Source: UBA1081 sp964613045 (GTDB lineage Bacteria > Bacillota > Clostridia > Oscillospirales > Acutalibacteraceae). From it: a DNA stretch of 17,873 bases. Within the stretch, counting starts at the first letter, position 1. Each line of letters starts with the position of its first letter. The DNA is taken from contig CAZTFS010000045.1 of assembly GCA_964613045.1 (NCBI GenBank), positions 1 through 17,873 on the forward strand. Direction: 5' to 3'. The translations under genes and the position numbers were made by a program. Under the pieces are notes generated by a model that was not told the origin of the DNA, did no database searches, and saw only the letters and a program-made list of their open reading frames with translations. Positions 1 to 6,691 of this stretch are shown here, piece by piece.

Positions 1-104
1 TTTTTCTTTAAGTGCTATGGCAAAATGCAAAAACGTTCTGCACTCTGCACTCTGCATTCTGCACTTTGCGTTTTGCACTTTGCGTTTTGCGTTTTGCACT
101 TTGA
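1..104. repeat. Heptamer minisatellite array 1 with 5' flank (cut by window edge)
   Basis: Positions 36-98 are nine uninterrupted 7-bp units of consensus YTYTGCR (for example TTCTGCA, CTCTGCA, TTTTGCG), followed by a degenerate partial unit and TTTGAAACGTT. Positions 1-35 are identical to 356-390, which precede the second array, so the cassette is flank plus array rather than array alone. No coding signal fits it: the unit length is not a multiple of three, and the open frames across it merely echo the repeat. Confidence 0.9.
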
Positions 105-236
105 AACGTTGTGCTTTTTACTTGACAAGGTCAGTATAGCATACCGAGCGTAACAAAAGCGTAACATCCGAGGGCATTTTTTGCGGTTTTTTATGAACAA
201 ATTGTAAACAATCAAAAAAAATCGAAGATTTTTTTG
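105..236. other. Intergenic stretch without recognised feature
   Basis: This AT-rich segment lies between heptamer array 1 and the 14-bp repeat. It contains a TTGACA at about 123 but no matching -10 at a suitable distance. I see no ribosome binding site followed by a credible coding frame and no clear hairpin-plus-T-run terminator. It may be the decayed end of a neighbouring region to the left of the window. Confidence 0.5.
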
Positions 237-301
237 AACGCAGAATGATGAACGCAGAATGATGAACGCAGAATGATGAACGCAGAATGATGAACGCAGA
301 A
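237..301. repeat. 14-bp tandem repeat (AACGCAGAATGATG), four copies
   Basis: Four perfect head-to-tail copies of AACGCAGAATGATG occupy 237-292, and a partial fifth, AACGCAGAA, follows at 293-301. Read on the minus strand, the unit is TTCTGCG plus TTCATCA. Half of each 14-mer is therefore the same heptamer that builds the flanking arrays, in the opposite orientation, and the period is exactly two heptamers. A common origin by slippage or recombination is inferred. Confidence 0.93.
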
Positions 302-355
302 CGAATGTAACCGTTAGTTTCTGCTGTTTAATTTTACACTCTGCAAAATTTACTT

Positions 356-541
356 TTTTTCTTTAAGTGCTATGGCAAAATGCAAAAACGTTCTGCACTC
401 TGCATTCTGCACTCTGCATTCTGCACTCTGCGTTCTGCACTCTGCACTCTGCGTTCTGCACTTTGCACTCTGCGTTCTGCACTCTGCACTCTGCGTTCTG
501 CACTCTGCATTCTGCACTTTGCGTTTTGCGTTTTTTTTGAA
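356..541. repeat. Heptamer minisatellite array 2 with duplicated 5' flank
   Basis: The flank at 356-390 is a 35-bp exact direct repeat of 1-35. Positions 391-530 are 140 bp, exactly 20 consecutive 7-bp units of consensus YTYTGCR with no indels. A T-run and the perfect palindrome GAAACGTTTC follow at 539-548. The last units shift from TTCTGCA to TTTTGCG, as at the end of array 1, so the variant order is partly shared. The array abuts the terminator of the leftward operon. Confidence 0.93.
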
Positions 542-548
542 ACGTTTC

Positions 549-579
549 AAAAAAAAACGGAACGGCGTTCGCCGTCCCG
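549..579 (-). terminator. Intrinsic terminator of the leftward dockerin/trmN6/rsmI operon
   Basis: On the minus strand a 9-bp stem with one mismatch (arms 558-566 and 571-579, loop at 567-570) is followed directly by nine T residues (549-557). It lies 33 bp beyond the stop codon of the last gene at 612, and no gene intervenes, so it should end the operon transcript. Confidence 0.88.
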
Positions 580-611
580 ATAAAATTTAATTTGCAAAAG
601 TCATTTTTTTA

Positions 612-1211
612 TTATAAATTATCAATGATATATTTTCTGACAAGCTCAAAGTATGCTTCCCTGTCATATATATCACTGAATTTTTTATCCAGCTCTTCAA
701 CCTTTGCTTTATCAAGAGAAACACTTTCGTTTTTATCGTCATACATGGAGTACATCTGTGCAACAGTCGAATAGATCTTATCTGCTCCGATGCTCTTTAA
801 TCCCTTGACTGCAACTGACGGTAACGGCTCACCATTATTCTTAAAGAAAAATGACAGCGATGTCTGACAGTCTTCATCAAAAAAGTAAAGTGCATATACT
901 TCTCTTTTCCACTGTTCGGCATTTGCATACTCAGCATCGGGATTTCCGGATTTTTCAAGCCTGTACTGCAAGACCATAGCAACGCCCTCGGCAAGCTCCT
1001 TTGCATCGGCGTTTTCGGCAAGCTCTTTATCAAGCTCTTTGTACTTTTCCGTGACAAATTTAAAGCGTTCCATGTTTTCACGCTGTTTTTTCATTATCTC
1101 GTTTCTCTTTTTTGCGGCTTTTGATGCCTTGCGGATCACGATAACGAGCACCACAAGAAGAACCGCAAGCACAAGCCACATATACCAGAATTCTTTTATT
1201 GAATCAATCAT
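612..1211 (-). CDS. Small single-pass membrane protein of unknown function
   Basis: This 199-residue protein belongs to no family I recognise. Residues about 10-27 form one hydrophobic membrane segment, followed by a Lys/Arg-rich stretch and a charged helix with coiled-coil character (about 30-65). The rest is a soluble, mixed-charge domain, probably cytoplasmic by the positive-inside rule. There are no catalytic-looking motifs. Its ATG at 1211 overlaps the end of rsmI by 8 nt, so translation is probably coupled, and it is the last gene before the terminator at 549-579. The operon position suggests expression together with the RNA methyltransferases but does not show a shared function. The open frame is long, well placed and followed by a terminator, so the gene is very likely real. 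Confidence 0.8.
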   Translation of the reverse strand: MIDSIKEFWYMWLVLAVLLVVLVIVIRKASKAAKKRNEIMKKQRENMERFKFVTEKYKELDKELAENADAKELAEGVAMVLQYRLEKSGNPDAEYANAEQWKREVYALYFFDEDCQTSLSFFFKNNGEPLPSVAVKGLKSIGADKIYSTVAQMYSMYDDKNESVSLDKAKVEELDKKFSDIYDREAYFELVRKYIIDNL

Positions 1212-2037
1212 CTTTTTCCTCCGTCAGAGCCTTATATATATCGCCTTTTTTCAGCCCTGTTTCCTTTGCCGCTTTTTTTGAGGCTTCGCTGATGCTCATG
1301 CCCTCTTTGAGATATTTTTTCGCAAGGGCAATGCCGTCAACCTCCTCAAAAACTATGTCTTCCTGTTTTTTACCCTCTATAATGATCACATATTCACCCT
1401 TAAGCTTTACATCCTTATACTTTTCGTAAGCTTCGGAAAAGGTTGTCAGCTCAACATTTTCATGTATCTTTGTAAGCTCCTTAATAAGGGCAATCTTTCT
1501 GTCACCGAGGTATTCAAGCAGGTCTTTGAGAGTTGCCGCAAGCTTATGGGGTGCTTCGTAAAAAATCATCGTTCTTCTTTCATTGACGATATCGTTAAGA
1601 TGCTCACGTCTTTTGGGCTTATTCATGGTAAGAAAACCTTCAAAGGTAAAGCGTGAAACATCCATTCCGCTTATTGCCGCCGCTGTGATTATTGCAGAGG
1701 GACCCGGAACGGAAACGACTTCTATATTATGTTCATGGCAAAGTGCCACAAGATCAATACCCGGATCGGATATGGCAGGCATGCCCGCATCAGTGACCAA
1801 TGCACAGCTTTCGCCGTCAAGTATCCTTGATATAATATGATCGCTTCTGGCAGCCTTGTTATGCTCATAATAGCTGACCATGGGCTTTTTTATCTCAAAG
1901 TGATTTAAAAGCTTTACCGTAACTCTTGTATCCTCAGCGGCAATAAAATCCACCTCGGAAAGAGTCTGAACGGCTCTGGGTGAAAAGTCCCCCAGATTTC
2001 CGATAGGAGTGCCTACTACATATAATTTTCCTGACAT
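1204..2037 (-). CDS. rsmI: 16S rRNA (cytidine(1402)-2'-O)-methyltransferase
   Basis: RsmI uses S-adenosylmethionine to 2'-O-methylate C1402 in the decoding centre of 16S rRNA. The 277-residue product has the usual family length. Motifs in order are the N-terminal VVGTPIGNLGD (residues 7-17), AAEDTR (33-38), the SAM-site segment VTDAGMPAISDPG (81-93), the VPGPSA loop (110-115), and FYEAPH (159-164). All are hallmarks of the tetrapyrrole-methylase fold of this family. The ATG at 2037 lies 4 nt after the stop of the preceding methyltransferase gene, with a weak AAGAG upstream. The order trmN6-like then rsmI matches the conserved yabB-yazA-yabC cluster of Firmicutes, here without the small GIY-YIG gene (yazA). 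Identification is firm. Confidence 0.96.
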   Translation of the reverse strand: MSGKLYVVGTPIGNLGDFSPRAVQTLSEVDFIAAEDTRVTVKLLNHFEIKKPMVSYYEHNKAARSDHIISRILDGESCALVTDAGMPAISDPGIDLVALCHEHNIEVVSVPGPSAIITAAAISGMDVSRFTFEGFLTMNKPKRREHLNDIVNERRTMIFYEAPHKLAATLKDLLEYLGDRKIALIKELTKIHENVELTTFSEAYEKYKDVKLKGEYVIIIEGKKQEDIVFEEVDGIALAKKYLKEGMSISEASKKAAKETGLKKGDIYKALTEEKDD

Positions 2038-2041
2038 ATTA

Positions 2042-2776
2042 TCACTCTTTTCTGTACGAACCTATGATTTTAAGCATTTCGGGAGATTCTTTGCCGTCCG
2101 CCCCCTCAATATGGAGTTCCGGTTCAACGGTAAGTCCCGATTTTCTGCCAAGCTTACCCTCAACAAGCACAAGCCACGGGGCAAGTCCGTCACGCTGTGA
2201 AACAAAGCGGATTCGTTTCGGCTCAATTTTCACTTTCTGCATAGCAACGGTCAATTCCATAAGCCTTTCGGGACGAAGACACATACAAAGTCTGCCGCCG
2301 AATTTCAGCAATTTTGATGCTGCCACACAAACATCATCAAGGGAACAGGTTATGCCGTGACGGGCTATTTTTGCACTGTCACCGGAGCTGACAATACCTG
2401 CATTCTCCTTTGTGTACGGCGGATTCATGGTTATCAGATCAAACTGACCTTTGGGTACATCTTTGGGTATCTCCCTCAGATCGCAGTTGAAAGGCAGCAG
2501 TTTATCCGTGTTATTAAGCTCCAGCGATCTGACAAGCTGATCATAGCCGTTTTTCTGAATCTCAAATGAATATATCCGATTACACAGTCCCTCACGCATC
2601 CAGTAAAACGGGATTATTCCGCATCCTGTGCCAAAATCACAGGCAAGTGCGTTTTTTGTCGGAGAAGCAAAAGATGCCAGCAAAAGAGCATCAGTCCCGA
2701 AGGTGTGTGCCTTCGAGACTATCAATTGCAGATCATTACCTATATATTCAATGTGTTCGGTATCTTTCAAAATCAT
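2042..2776 (-). CDS. trmN6: tRNA1(Val) (adenine(37)-N6)-methyltransferase-like protein
   Basis: This is a class I SAM-dependent methyltransferase of the YfiC/YabB family, which methylates N6 of A37 in tRNA-Val. From the ATG at 2776 it has 244 residues. GTDALLLASF near residue 27 and DFGTGCGIIPF near 47 form the substrate and SAM-binding region. NPPYTKENAG near 118 is the NPPY motif of N6-adenine methyltransferases. A TTG at 2782 could also start the frame and would overlap the TGA of the upstream dockerin gene. I prefer the ATG, which leaves a 2-nt gap. Neither start has a good Shine-Dalgarno, so translation probably depends on ribosomes finishing the upstream gene. The family is clear; the exact tRNA substrate is inferred from family membership and synteny with rsmI. 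Confidence 0.9.
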   Translation of the reverse strand: MILKDTEHIEYIGNDLQLIVSKAHTFGTDALLLASFASPTKNALACDFGTGCGIIPFYWMREGLCNRIYSFEIQKNGYDQLVRSLELNNTDKLLPFNCDLREIPKDVPKGQFDLITMNPPYTKENAGIVSSGDSAKIARHGITCSLDDVCVAASKLLKFGGRLCMCLRPERLMELTVAMQKVKIEPKRIRFVSQRDGLAPWLVLVEGKLGRKSGLTVEPELHIEGADGKESPEMLKIIGSYRKE

Positions 2777-2778
2777 AA

Positions 2779-4425
2779 TCAATTCTTATATGTTGATTCA
2801 AAATATTCGATGTTTGCCGCAACACGGAGAGTTTTTCTTGCATCAGACGCAGATATCTTTCCGTCAGAATTAACGTCCGCAGCAAGGAAGTATACTCCTG
2901 AAAGCTTTTCGAGGCTTGCCGCCGCACGAAGCACAAGTCTTGCGTCTGCCGCCGTTACTTTTCCGTCCGAATCAAGGTCACCGTTAACGCAGACATAGTA
3001 ATTAGTGACAATACCGCTGACGTCTTCGTAATTTACACGGTATCCTGTTGCAATAAGGCTGTTTTCGGATATCATAGCTGCCCTTGTATCATAAACTACA
3101 CAGCTGTTAATATTGGTAAAGTTGGAATTGAACTTTGCAACAGTCATGTTTCGGGCTACGTTTGAGATATAGAGGTTATCATAGTCAACAGTGATAACTG
3201 TATCGGCAACAGGTGACAAAACAAAAATCTTTGTTGTAACATTGCCGTCGCTTACGTCACCGCCGTTATTGTTTTTATCATAGGTGAGGATATCTTCTTT
3301 TTCGTATCCGCAAACGGTACATGTATATTTCACTTTGGCTGAAAGTCCGTCGGCTGACTCCTGAAGGATCTCATAATCTCCGTATGAATGGTCTGTTTTC
3401 GCAGTTGCTACGGGAATTGACTCCTCACCGCAAAGGGTACATACTGTATGTTTAAGTCCCATTGCAGAACAGGTTGCTTCCTTCGTTACTATCCAATCGT
3501 CGCTGTACTTATGCCCCGAAGAATCAGCAGGTATAACCGTGATTTCGCTGCGTTTATCACAATAGATACAGTGCTTTGACTTTTCACCGGAAGATGTGCA
3601 TGTCGCAGGAACATCAACTACAAAATCATCTGTATAGACATGGGCATCCGGATCGGAAGGAATCTCCTGCTCTTCCATGGACATTCCGCATTCGGTACAA
3701 TGATATGACACAACACCGTTTTCGGTGCAGTTTGCTTCCTTGTCAGTGTAGAGAGTTTCATCATGATAATGGAAGCCTGTGGGGGAAAACTCGTTCGTAA
3801 TGGCAATCTCACCGCAATTATCACAGTAGCAGACATATTTTCCCGCTACAGAACAGGTGGGATAAAGAACTATATTCCATTCGGAATCGTCACTTGTTAC
3901 ATGATTATCGGGATTTGTGGCTGTAGAAGTGTGATCAAAGAGTTCACCGCAGTATTTGCAAACAGCAGCAATAACGCCTTTTTCTGCACAGGTTGCTTCT
4001 GTAACAACAACGGTCTCACCCGATGCCGCATGTGCCGATGCATCAGCAGGAACATCTGTTGTATCCACATGACCGTTACATGCGTAACAGACCTTGTACA
4101 TCGTACCGCCTGATGAACATGTGGGTGCAGGGAAATATATCCATTCGTCTCTTATCTGAGTGTGATTTGAAGAATCCTTCGGAGTTTCAACGATATCTCT
4201 GTAACCGCATACGGAGCATGCACGCCATTTCACACCTGTTGCTGAACAAGTAGGTACAGTTATAACTATATAATCAGTATCGTATGTATGTACCTCGCAA
4301 GAGCCGTATTCGGCACCTGCTTTTGCATTTTCGCTGACGGAAACAGTTTCAGCCGTGCACAGTGCAAGTATGACACATGCAAAAACTGCCACGGTCGAAC
4401 TTATATAAAAAATCAGCCTCTTCAT
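2779..4425 (-). CDS. Secreted Cys/His-repeat protein with C-terminal type I dockerin
   Basis: This 548-residue exported protein starts with a signal peptide (residues 1 to about 25, hydrophobic core near 5-24). Residues about 41-382 hold eight repeats of about 43 residues with the pattern H-x(13-15)-TC-x(8-9)-C-x2-C. The last repeat lacks the first Cys. Three Cys and one His per repeat suggest small metal-binding or disulfide-stabilised modules; metal binding is inference. After a Asn/Gly-rich linker, residues 396-480 resemble the small beta-rich module that often precedes dockerins in these bacteria. The dockerin is residues 482-542, with Ca-loops DLDSDGKVTAADA and DVNSDGKISASDA. A cohesin partner would anchor the protein to a scaffold or the cell surface; none is visible here. 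Ribosome binding site GGGAGG lies 9 nt before the ATG. The gene heads an operon with trmN6 and rsmI. Confidence 0.88.
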   Translation of the reverse strand: MKRLIFYISSTVAVFACVILALCTAETVSVSENAKAGAEYGSCEVHTYDTDYIVITVPTCSATGVKWRACSVCGYRDIVETPKDSSNHTQIRDEWIYFPAPTCSSGGTMYKVCYACNGHVDTTDVPADASAHAASGETVVVTEATCAEKGVIAAVCKYCGELFDHTSTATNPDNHVTSDDSEWNIVLYPTCSVAGKYVCYCDNCGEIAITNEFSPTGFHYHDETLYTDKEANCTENGVVSYHCTECGMSMEEQEIPSDPDAHVYTDDFVVDVPATCTSSGEKSKHCIYCDKRSEITVIPADSSGHKYSDDWIVTKEATCSAMGLKHTVCTLCGEESIPVATAKTDHSYGDYEILQESADGLSAKVKYTCTVCGYEKEDILTYDKNNNGGDVSDGNVTTKIFVLSPVADTVITVDYDNLYISNVARNMTVAKFNSNFTNINSCVVYDTRAAMISENSLIATGYRVNYEDVSGIVTNYYVCVNGDLDSDGKVTAADARLVLRAAASLEKLSGVYFLAADVNSDGKISASDARKTLRVAANIEYFESTYKN

Positions 4426-4452
4426 TCTTACCAGCCTCCCATAGTTACTCTA

Positions 4453-4481
4453 ATTCTATCATGATTCTGAAATTAAGTCAA
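4453..4481 (-). promoter_or_regulatory. Sigma-A promoter of the dockerin/trmN6/rsmI operon
   Basis: On the minus strand, TTGACT (4476-4481) and TAGAAT (4453-4458) are separated by 17 bp, with TGA before the -10 giving an extended -10. Transcription should start near 4446, about 20 nt before the ATG at 4425. Confidence 0.82.
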
Positions 4482-4503
4482 CACAAATTATTTATTATAC
4501 CTA

Positions 4504-4532
4504 TTGTGTATACATTTAATTTGTGCTATTAT
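4504..4532 (+). promoter_or_regulatory. Sigma-A promoter of the pseudouridine synthase gene
   Basis: TTGTGT (4504-4509) and TATTAT (4527-4532) are separated by 17 bp, with TGC directly before the -10. It is divergent from the dockerin-operon promoter, with 22 bp between the two -35 boxes. A start near 4539-4540 would exclude the TTG at 4538 as the initiation codon of the downstream gene. Confidence 0.75.
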
Positions 4533-4549
4533 AACCGTTGGTGAAAAAT

Positions 4550-5203
4550 ATGACAGAAATTTTGTATGAAGACAAACATATATGTATATGCAGAAAAGAA
4601 CCCGGACTGCTCTCGGAAATGAGTGATTCAAAAGAGAGTCTGCCGTTGATGCTTTCCGAACAGCTCGGATGCGATATTTTCGTTCTGCACCGATTGGACA
4701 AGCCTGTGGGCGGAGCTATAATGTATGCAAAAACAAAAAGTGCGGCTTCTGCATTCACAAAGCTTATCGGGGAAAACGGTGTACGCAAGGAGTACATAAC
4801 CGTTGTTGACGGTATTCCCGAGATAAAAAAAGACACACTTACAGATCTTCTGTTCAGAGACAGGCAAAAAAATAAGACATTTATTGTAAAACGAATGAGA
4901 AAAGGCGTAAAAGAAGCAAGACTTGAGTACGATGTTGTCGCTTCTGAGGAAAAACATTCGCTTATAAAAATACGTCTCATTACAGGCAGAACTCATCAGA
5001 TAAGAGCTCAGTTTGCATCACGTAAATTGCCCGTCACCGGTGACGGCAAATACGGAAGCAAAGACAACAAGTGCGAAACGGCTCTCTGGTCAAACAGACT
5101 TGAATTCAGACACCCGTTTACCTCCAAAACCGTTTCTGTTATATGTGAACCCGACTACAGCTCCTATCCGTGGAATTTATTCAGAACAGAAAATAAAGCT
5201 TAA
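4550..5203 (+). CDS. RluA-family RNA pseudouridine synthase
   Basis: The enzyme isomerises uridine to pseudouridine in rRNA or tRNA. It carries the family signature HRLDKPVGGAIMYAK, whose Asp is the catalytic nucleophile, and the later RLITGRTHQIRAQF block that shapes the uridine pocket. From the ATG at 4550 it has 217 residues, with no N-terminal S4 RNA-binding domain, so it belongs to the short group of RluA-like enzymes whose targets cannot be told from sequence. TTG 4538 and GTG 4541 are in frame upstream, but the predicted transcription start and a GGTGA 5 nt before the ATG favour 4550. The 3' end overlaps the convergent zinc-ribbon gene by 23 bp. The family call is firm and the target unknown. 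Confidence 0.92.
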   Translation: MTEILYEDKHICICRKEPGLLSEMSDSKESLPLMLSEQLGCDIFVLHRLDKPVGGAIMYAKTKSAASAFTKLIGENGVRKEYITVVDGIPEIKKDTLTDLLFRDRQKNKTFIVKRMRKGVKEARLEYDVVASEEKHSLIKIRLITGRTHQIRAQFASRKLPVTGDGKYGSKDNKCETALWSNRLEFRHPFTSKTVSVICEPDYSSYPWNLFRTENKA

Positions 5204-5606
5204 GTTCATTCTGACATTTGGGACAAGTGATTTTTCTCTTTCCTCTGCCCTTTTTAAGTCTTAAAAATTCACCGCAATGCTTGCATTTTCTGAAACGGTG
5301 AGTTTTCATAAACTGTATTCTGAGCTTAAAATGCTCAAAATAGGGCTTCAGGGCGTTGAGGAATTTTTCAAAAGCAAAATTTTCTTTATATCTCTTTTGC
5401 AGATTTCTTGACATTACACGAAAAATGATATACCCGAGAAATGCATACTGTACAACACTTATTACAGTCCACACTGCAGGCAGACCTTTGAAAAACACTT
5501 TCACAGCGGCAACTATGCAATAGCCTATAAGCAAACCGTACGTCAGCTTATCTATACCGTTCCTGCCTGACATGAAATTTCTTAATTTGATCATAAAATT
5601 GCTCAT
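5181..5606 (-). CDS. Small zinc-ribbon membrane protein
   Basis: This 141-residue protein has two predicted membrane segments (about 22-39 and 44-63), a basic amphipathic region (64-105), and a C-terminal CX2C-X16-CX2C zinc ribbon (Cys 108, 111, 128, 131) in a Lys/Arg-rich tail. The ribbon should lie in the cytoplasm. No specific function can be assigned; similar two-helix plus zinc-ribbon proteins occur in Clostridia as uncharacterised genes. The start ATG at 5606 is preceded by AAAGAG about 9 nt upstream. The gene is monocistronic, divergent from the cysteine-synthase gene, and overlaps the end of the pseudouridine synthase gene on the other strand by 23 bp. I could not fix a convincing promoter between 5607 and 5660. 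Confidence 0.82.
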   Translation of the reverse strand: MSNFMIKLRNFMSGRNGIDKLTYGLLIGYCIVAAVKVFFKGLPAVWTVISVVQYAFLGYIIFRVMSRNLQKRYKENFAFEKFLNALKPYFEHFKLRIQFMKTHRFRKCKHCGEFLRLKKGRGKRKITCPKCQNELKLYFLF

Positions 5607-5645
5607 TTTATTTCACTCTTTCTTTTTGAATTACATATAATACAA

Positions 5646-5674
5646 TTGACAAAAATTATAAATGATATTATAAT
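5646..5674 (+). promoter_or_regulatory. Consensus sigma-A promoter of the cysteine-synthase-like gene
   Basis: TTGACA (5646-5651) and TATAAT (5669-5674) are exact consensus hexamers with a 17-bp spacer. The leader to the ATG at 5704 is about 22 nt, too short for a riboswitch or T-box, so the gene looks strongly and perhaps constitutively expressed. Confidence 0.92.
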
Positions 5675-5703
5675 TTAATCATGCTTTTATTCAGAGGTGC
5701 TTT

Positions 5704-6630
5704 ATGATATACAACAATATTCTTGAAGCTATGGGCTCGACGCCCCTTATCAGATTATCAAAATTAGTTCCTGAGGACAGTGCCGAAATTCTTGTCAAAT
5801 ACGAAGGTCTTAACGTGGGCGGTTCAATTAAAACAAGAACAGCCTACAACATGATATCGGTTGCCGAAAAAAAAGGTATCATCAACAAAGACACGATCAT
5901 TGTTGAGCCCACCAGCGGCAATCAGGGTATCGGTCTTGCACTCGTCGGTGCCGTCAAAGGATATACCACTAAAATAATTATGCCCGATTCCGTAAGCGTT
6001 GAACGCAGAAAGCTTGTCGAACACTACGGTGCTGAGGTTATTCTTGTTCACGACGACGGCAATATTGGCGAATGTATAGAAAAGTGCGTTGAAACAGCTC
6101 AGAAAATGGCTGAAAACGACAGCAGGATATACATACCTCAACAGTTTGAAAACGAAGCAAATCCGAAGGTGCACCGCCACCGCACTGCACTTGAGATACT
6201 TGAACAGACAGCAGGTCCGATCGACGGTTTCTGTTCGGGAATCGGCACGGGCGGCACGATTACAGGTATCGGTGAGGTTCTCAAGGCTCAGAACCCGAAC
6301 ATTGAAATATGGGCAGTTGAACCCGAAAATGCCGCAATACTTGCAGGCGGCAATATCGGAACACATATTCAGATGGGTATCGGTGACGGTCTTATTCCAA
6401 AGATACTTAATACTGAAATTTACGATTCAATATGCATCATATCCGATGAAGAAGCCATCGGAACGGCAAAAGCTCTCGCAAGAGAAGAAGGTCTGATGTG
6501 CGGAATTTCAAGCGGTACAAACGTGGCTGCGGCACTGAAAATGGCAAAGAAGCTTGGCAAAGGCAAAACTGTTGTCACCGTTCTGCCCGATACAGCTGAA
6601 AGATATTTTTCAACTCCCCTTTTCGATTGA
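5704..6630 (+). CDS. cysK: Cysteine synthase-like PLP enzyme with variant active-site loop
   Basis: This 308-residue fold-type II PLP enzyme is closest in motifs to O-acetylserine sulfhydrylase, which makes L-cysteine from O-acetylserine and sulfide. Lys43 in GGSIKTRTAYNMI is the expected PLP lysine. EPTSGNQGIG (69-77) is the substrate-carboxylate loop, GTGGTITGIG (181-190) holds the PLP phosphate, and ISSGTNVAAAL (268-278) lies near the pyridine ring. The C-terminus AERYFSTPLF matches CysK. Unusual points are Gln74 where the family has Thr (SGNTG) and Thr44 where SVKDR enzymes have Asp. The HRHRT segment (157-161) replaces the usual HEKTT. A related substrate, such as O-phosphoserine, is therefore possible. 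Ribosome binding site AGAGGTG lies 5 nt before the ATG. No cysE or sulfur-assimilation gene is adjacent. Confidence 0.88.
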   Translation: MIYNNILEAMGSTPLIRLSKLVPEDSAEILVKYEGLNVGGSIKTRTAYNMISVAEKKGIINKDTIIVEPTSGNQGIGLALVGAVKGYTTKIIMPDSVSVERRKLVEHYGAEVILVHDDGNIGECIEKCVETAQKMAENDSRIYIPQQFENEANPKVHRHRTALEILEQTAGPIDGFCSGIGTGGTITGIGEVLKAQNPNIEIWAVEPENAAILAGGNIGTHIQMGIGDGLIPKILNTEIYDSICIISDEEAIGTAKALAREEGLMCGISSGTNVAAALKMAKKLGKGKTVVTVLPDTAERYFSTPLFD

Positions 6631-6650
6631 TACATAAAGAAAAAAAACAA

Positions 6651-6691
6651 AAGAGACCGAGTGCAGATACAGCATTCGGCTCTTATTTTTT
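6651..6691. terminator. Bidirectional intrinsic terminator
   Basis: The arms AAGAG-A-CCGA-G-TGC (6651-6664) and GCA-T-TCGG-CTCTT (6672-6684) form a long stem with one bulge and one G-T pair. ATTTTTTAT follows on the plus strand. An A-rich run at 6638-6651 gives a T-run for the minus strand. It can end both the cysteine-synthase transcript and the convergent CBS-gene transcript. Confidence 0.85.

Noticed and set aside
1..541. CRISPR array
   Set aside because: Units are 7 or 14 bp with no spacers of unique sequence and no cas genes nearby.
350..590. Open frames of 66-72 codons on both strands across the heptamer array, rich in CTLHSAL- or CRTQSAE-like repeats
   Set aside because: A 7-bp repeat without stops is open in several frames by default and the peptide only echoes the DNA unit. 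There is no ribosome binding site or promoter, and the frames exist on both strands.
5604..5703. Riboswitch or T-box before the cysteine-synthase-like gene
   Set aside because: The consensus promoter leaves only about 22 nt of leader, too short for either structure.
5824..6366. 180-codon minus-strand frame inside the cysteine-synthase gene
   Set aside because: It is a shadow of a well-supported enzyme gene, with no family similarity or ribosome binding site.
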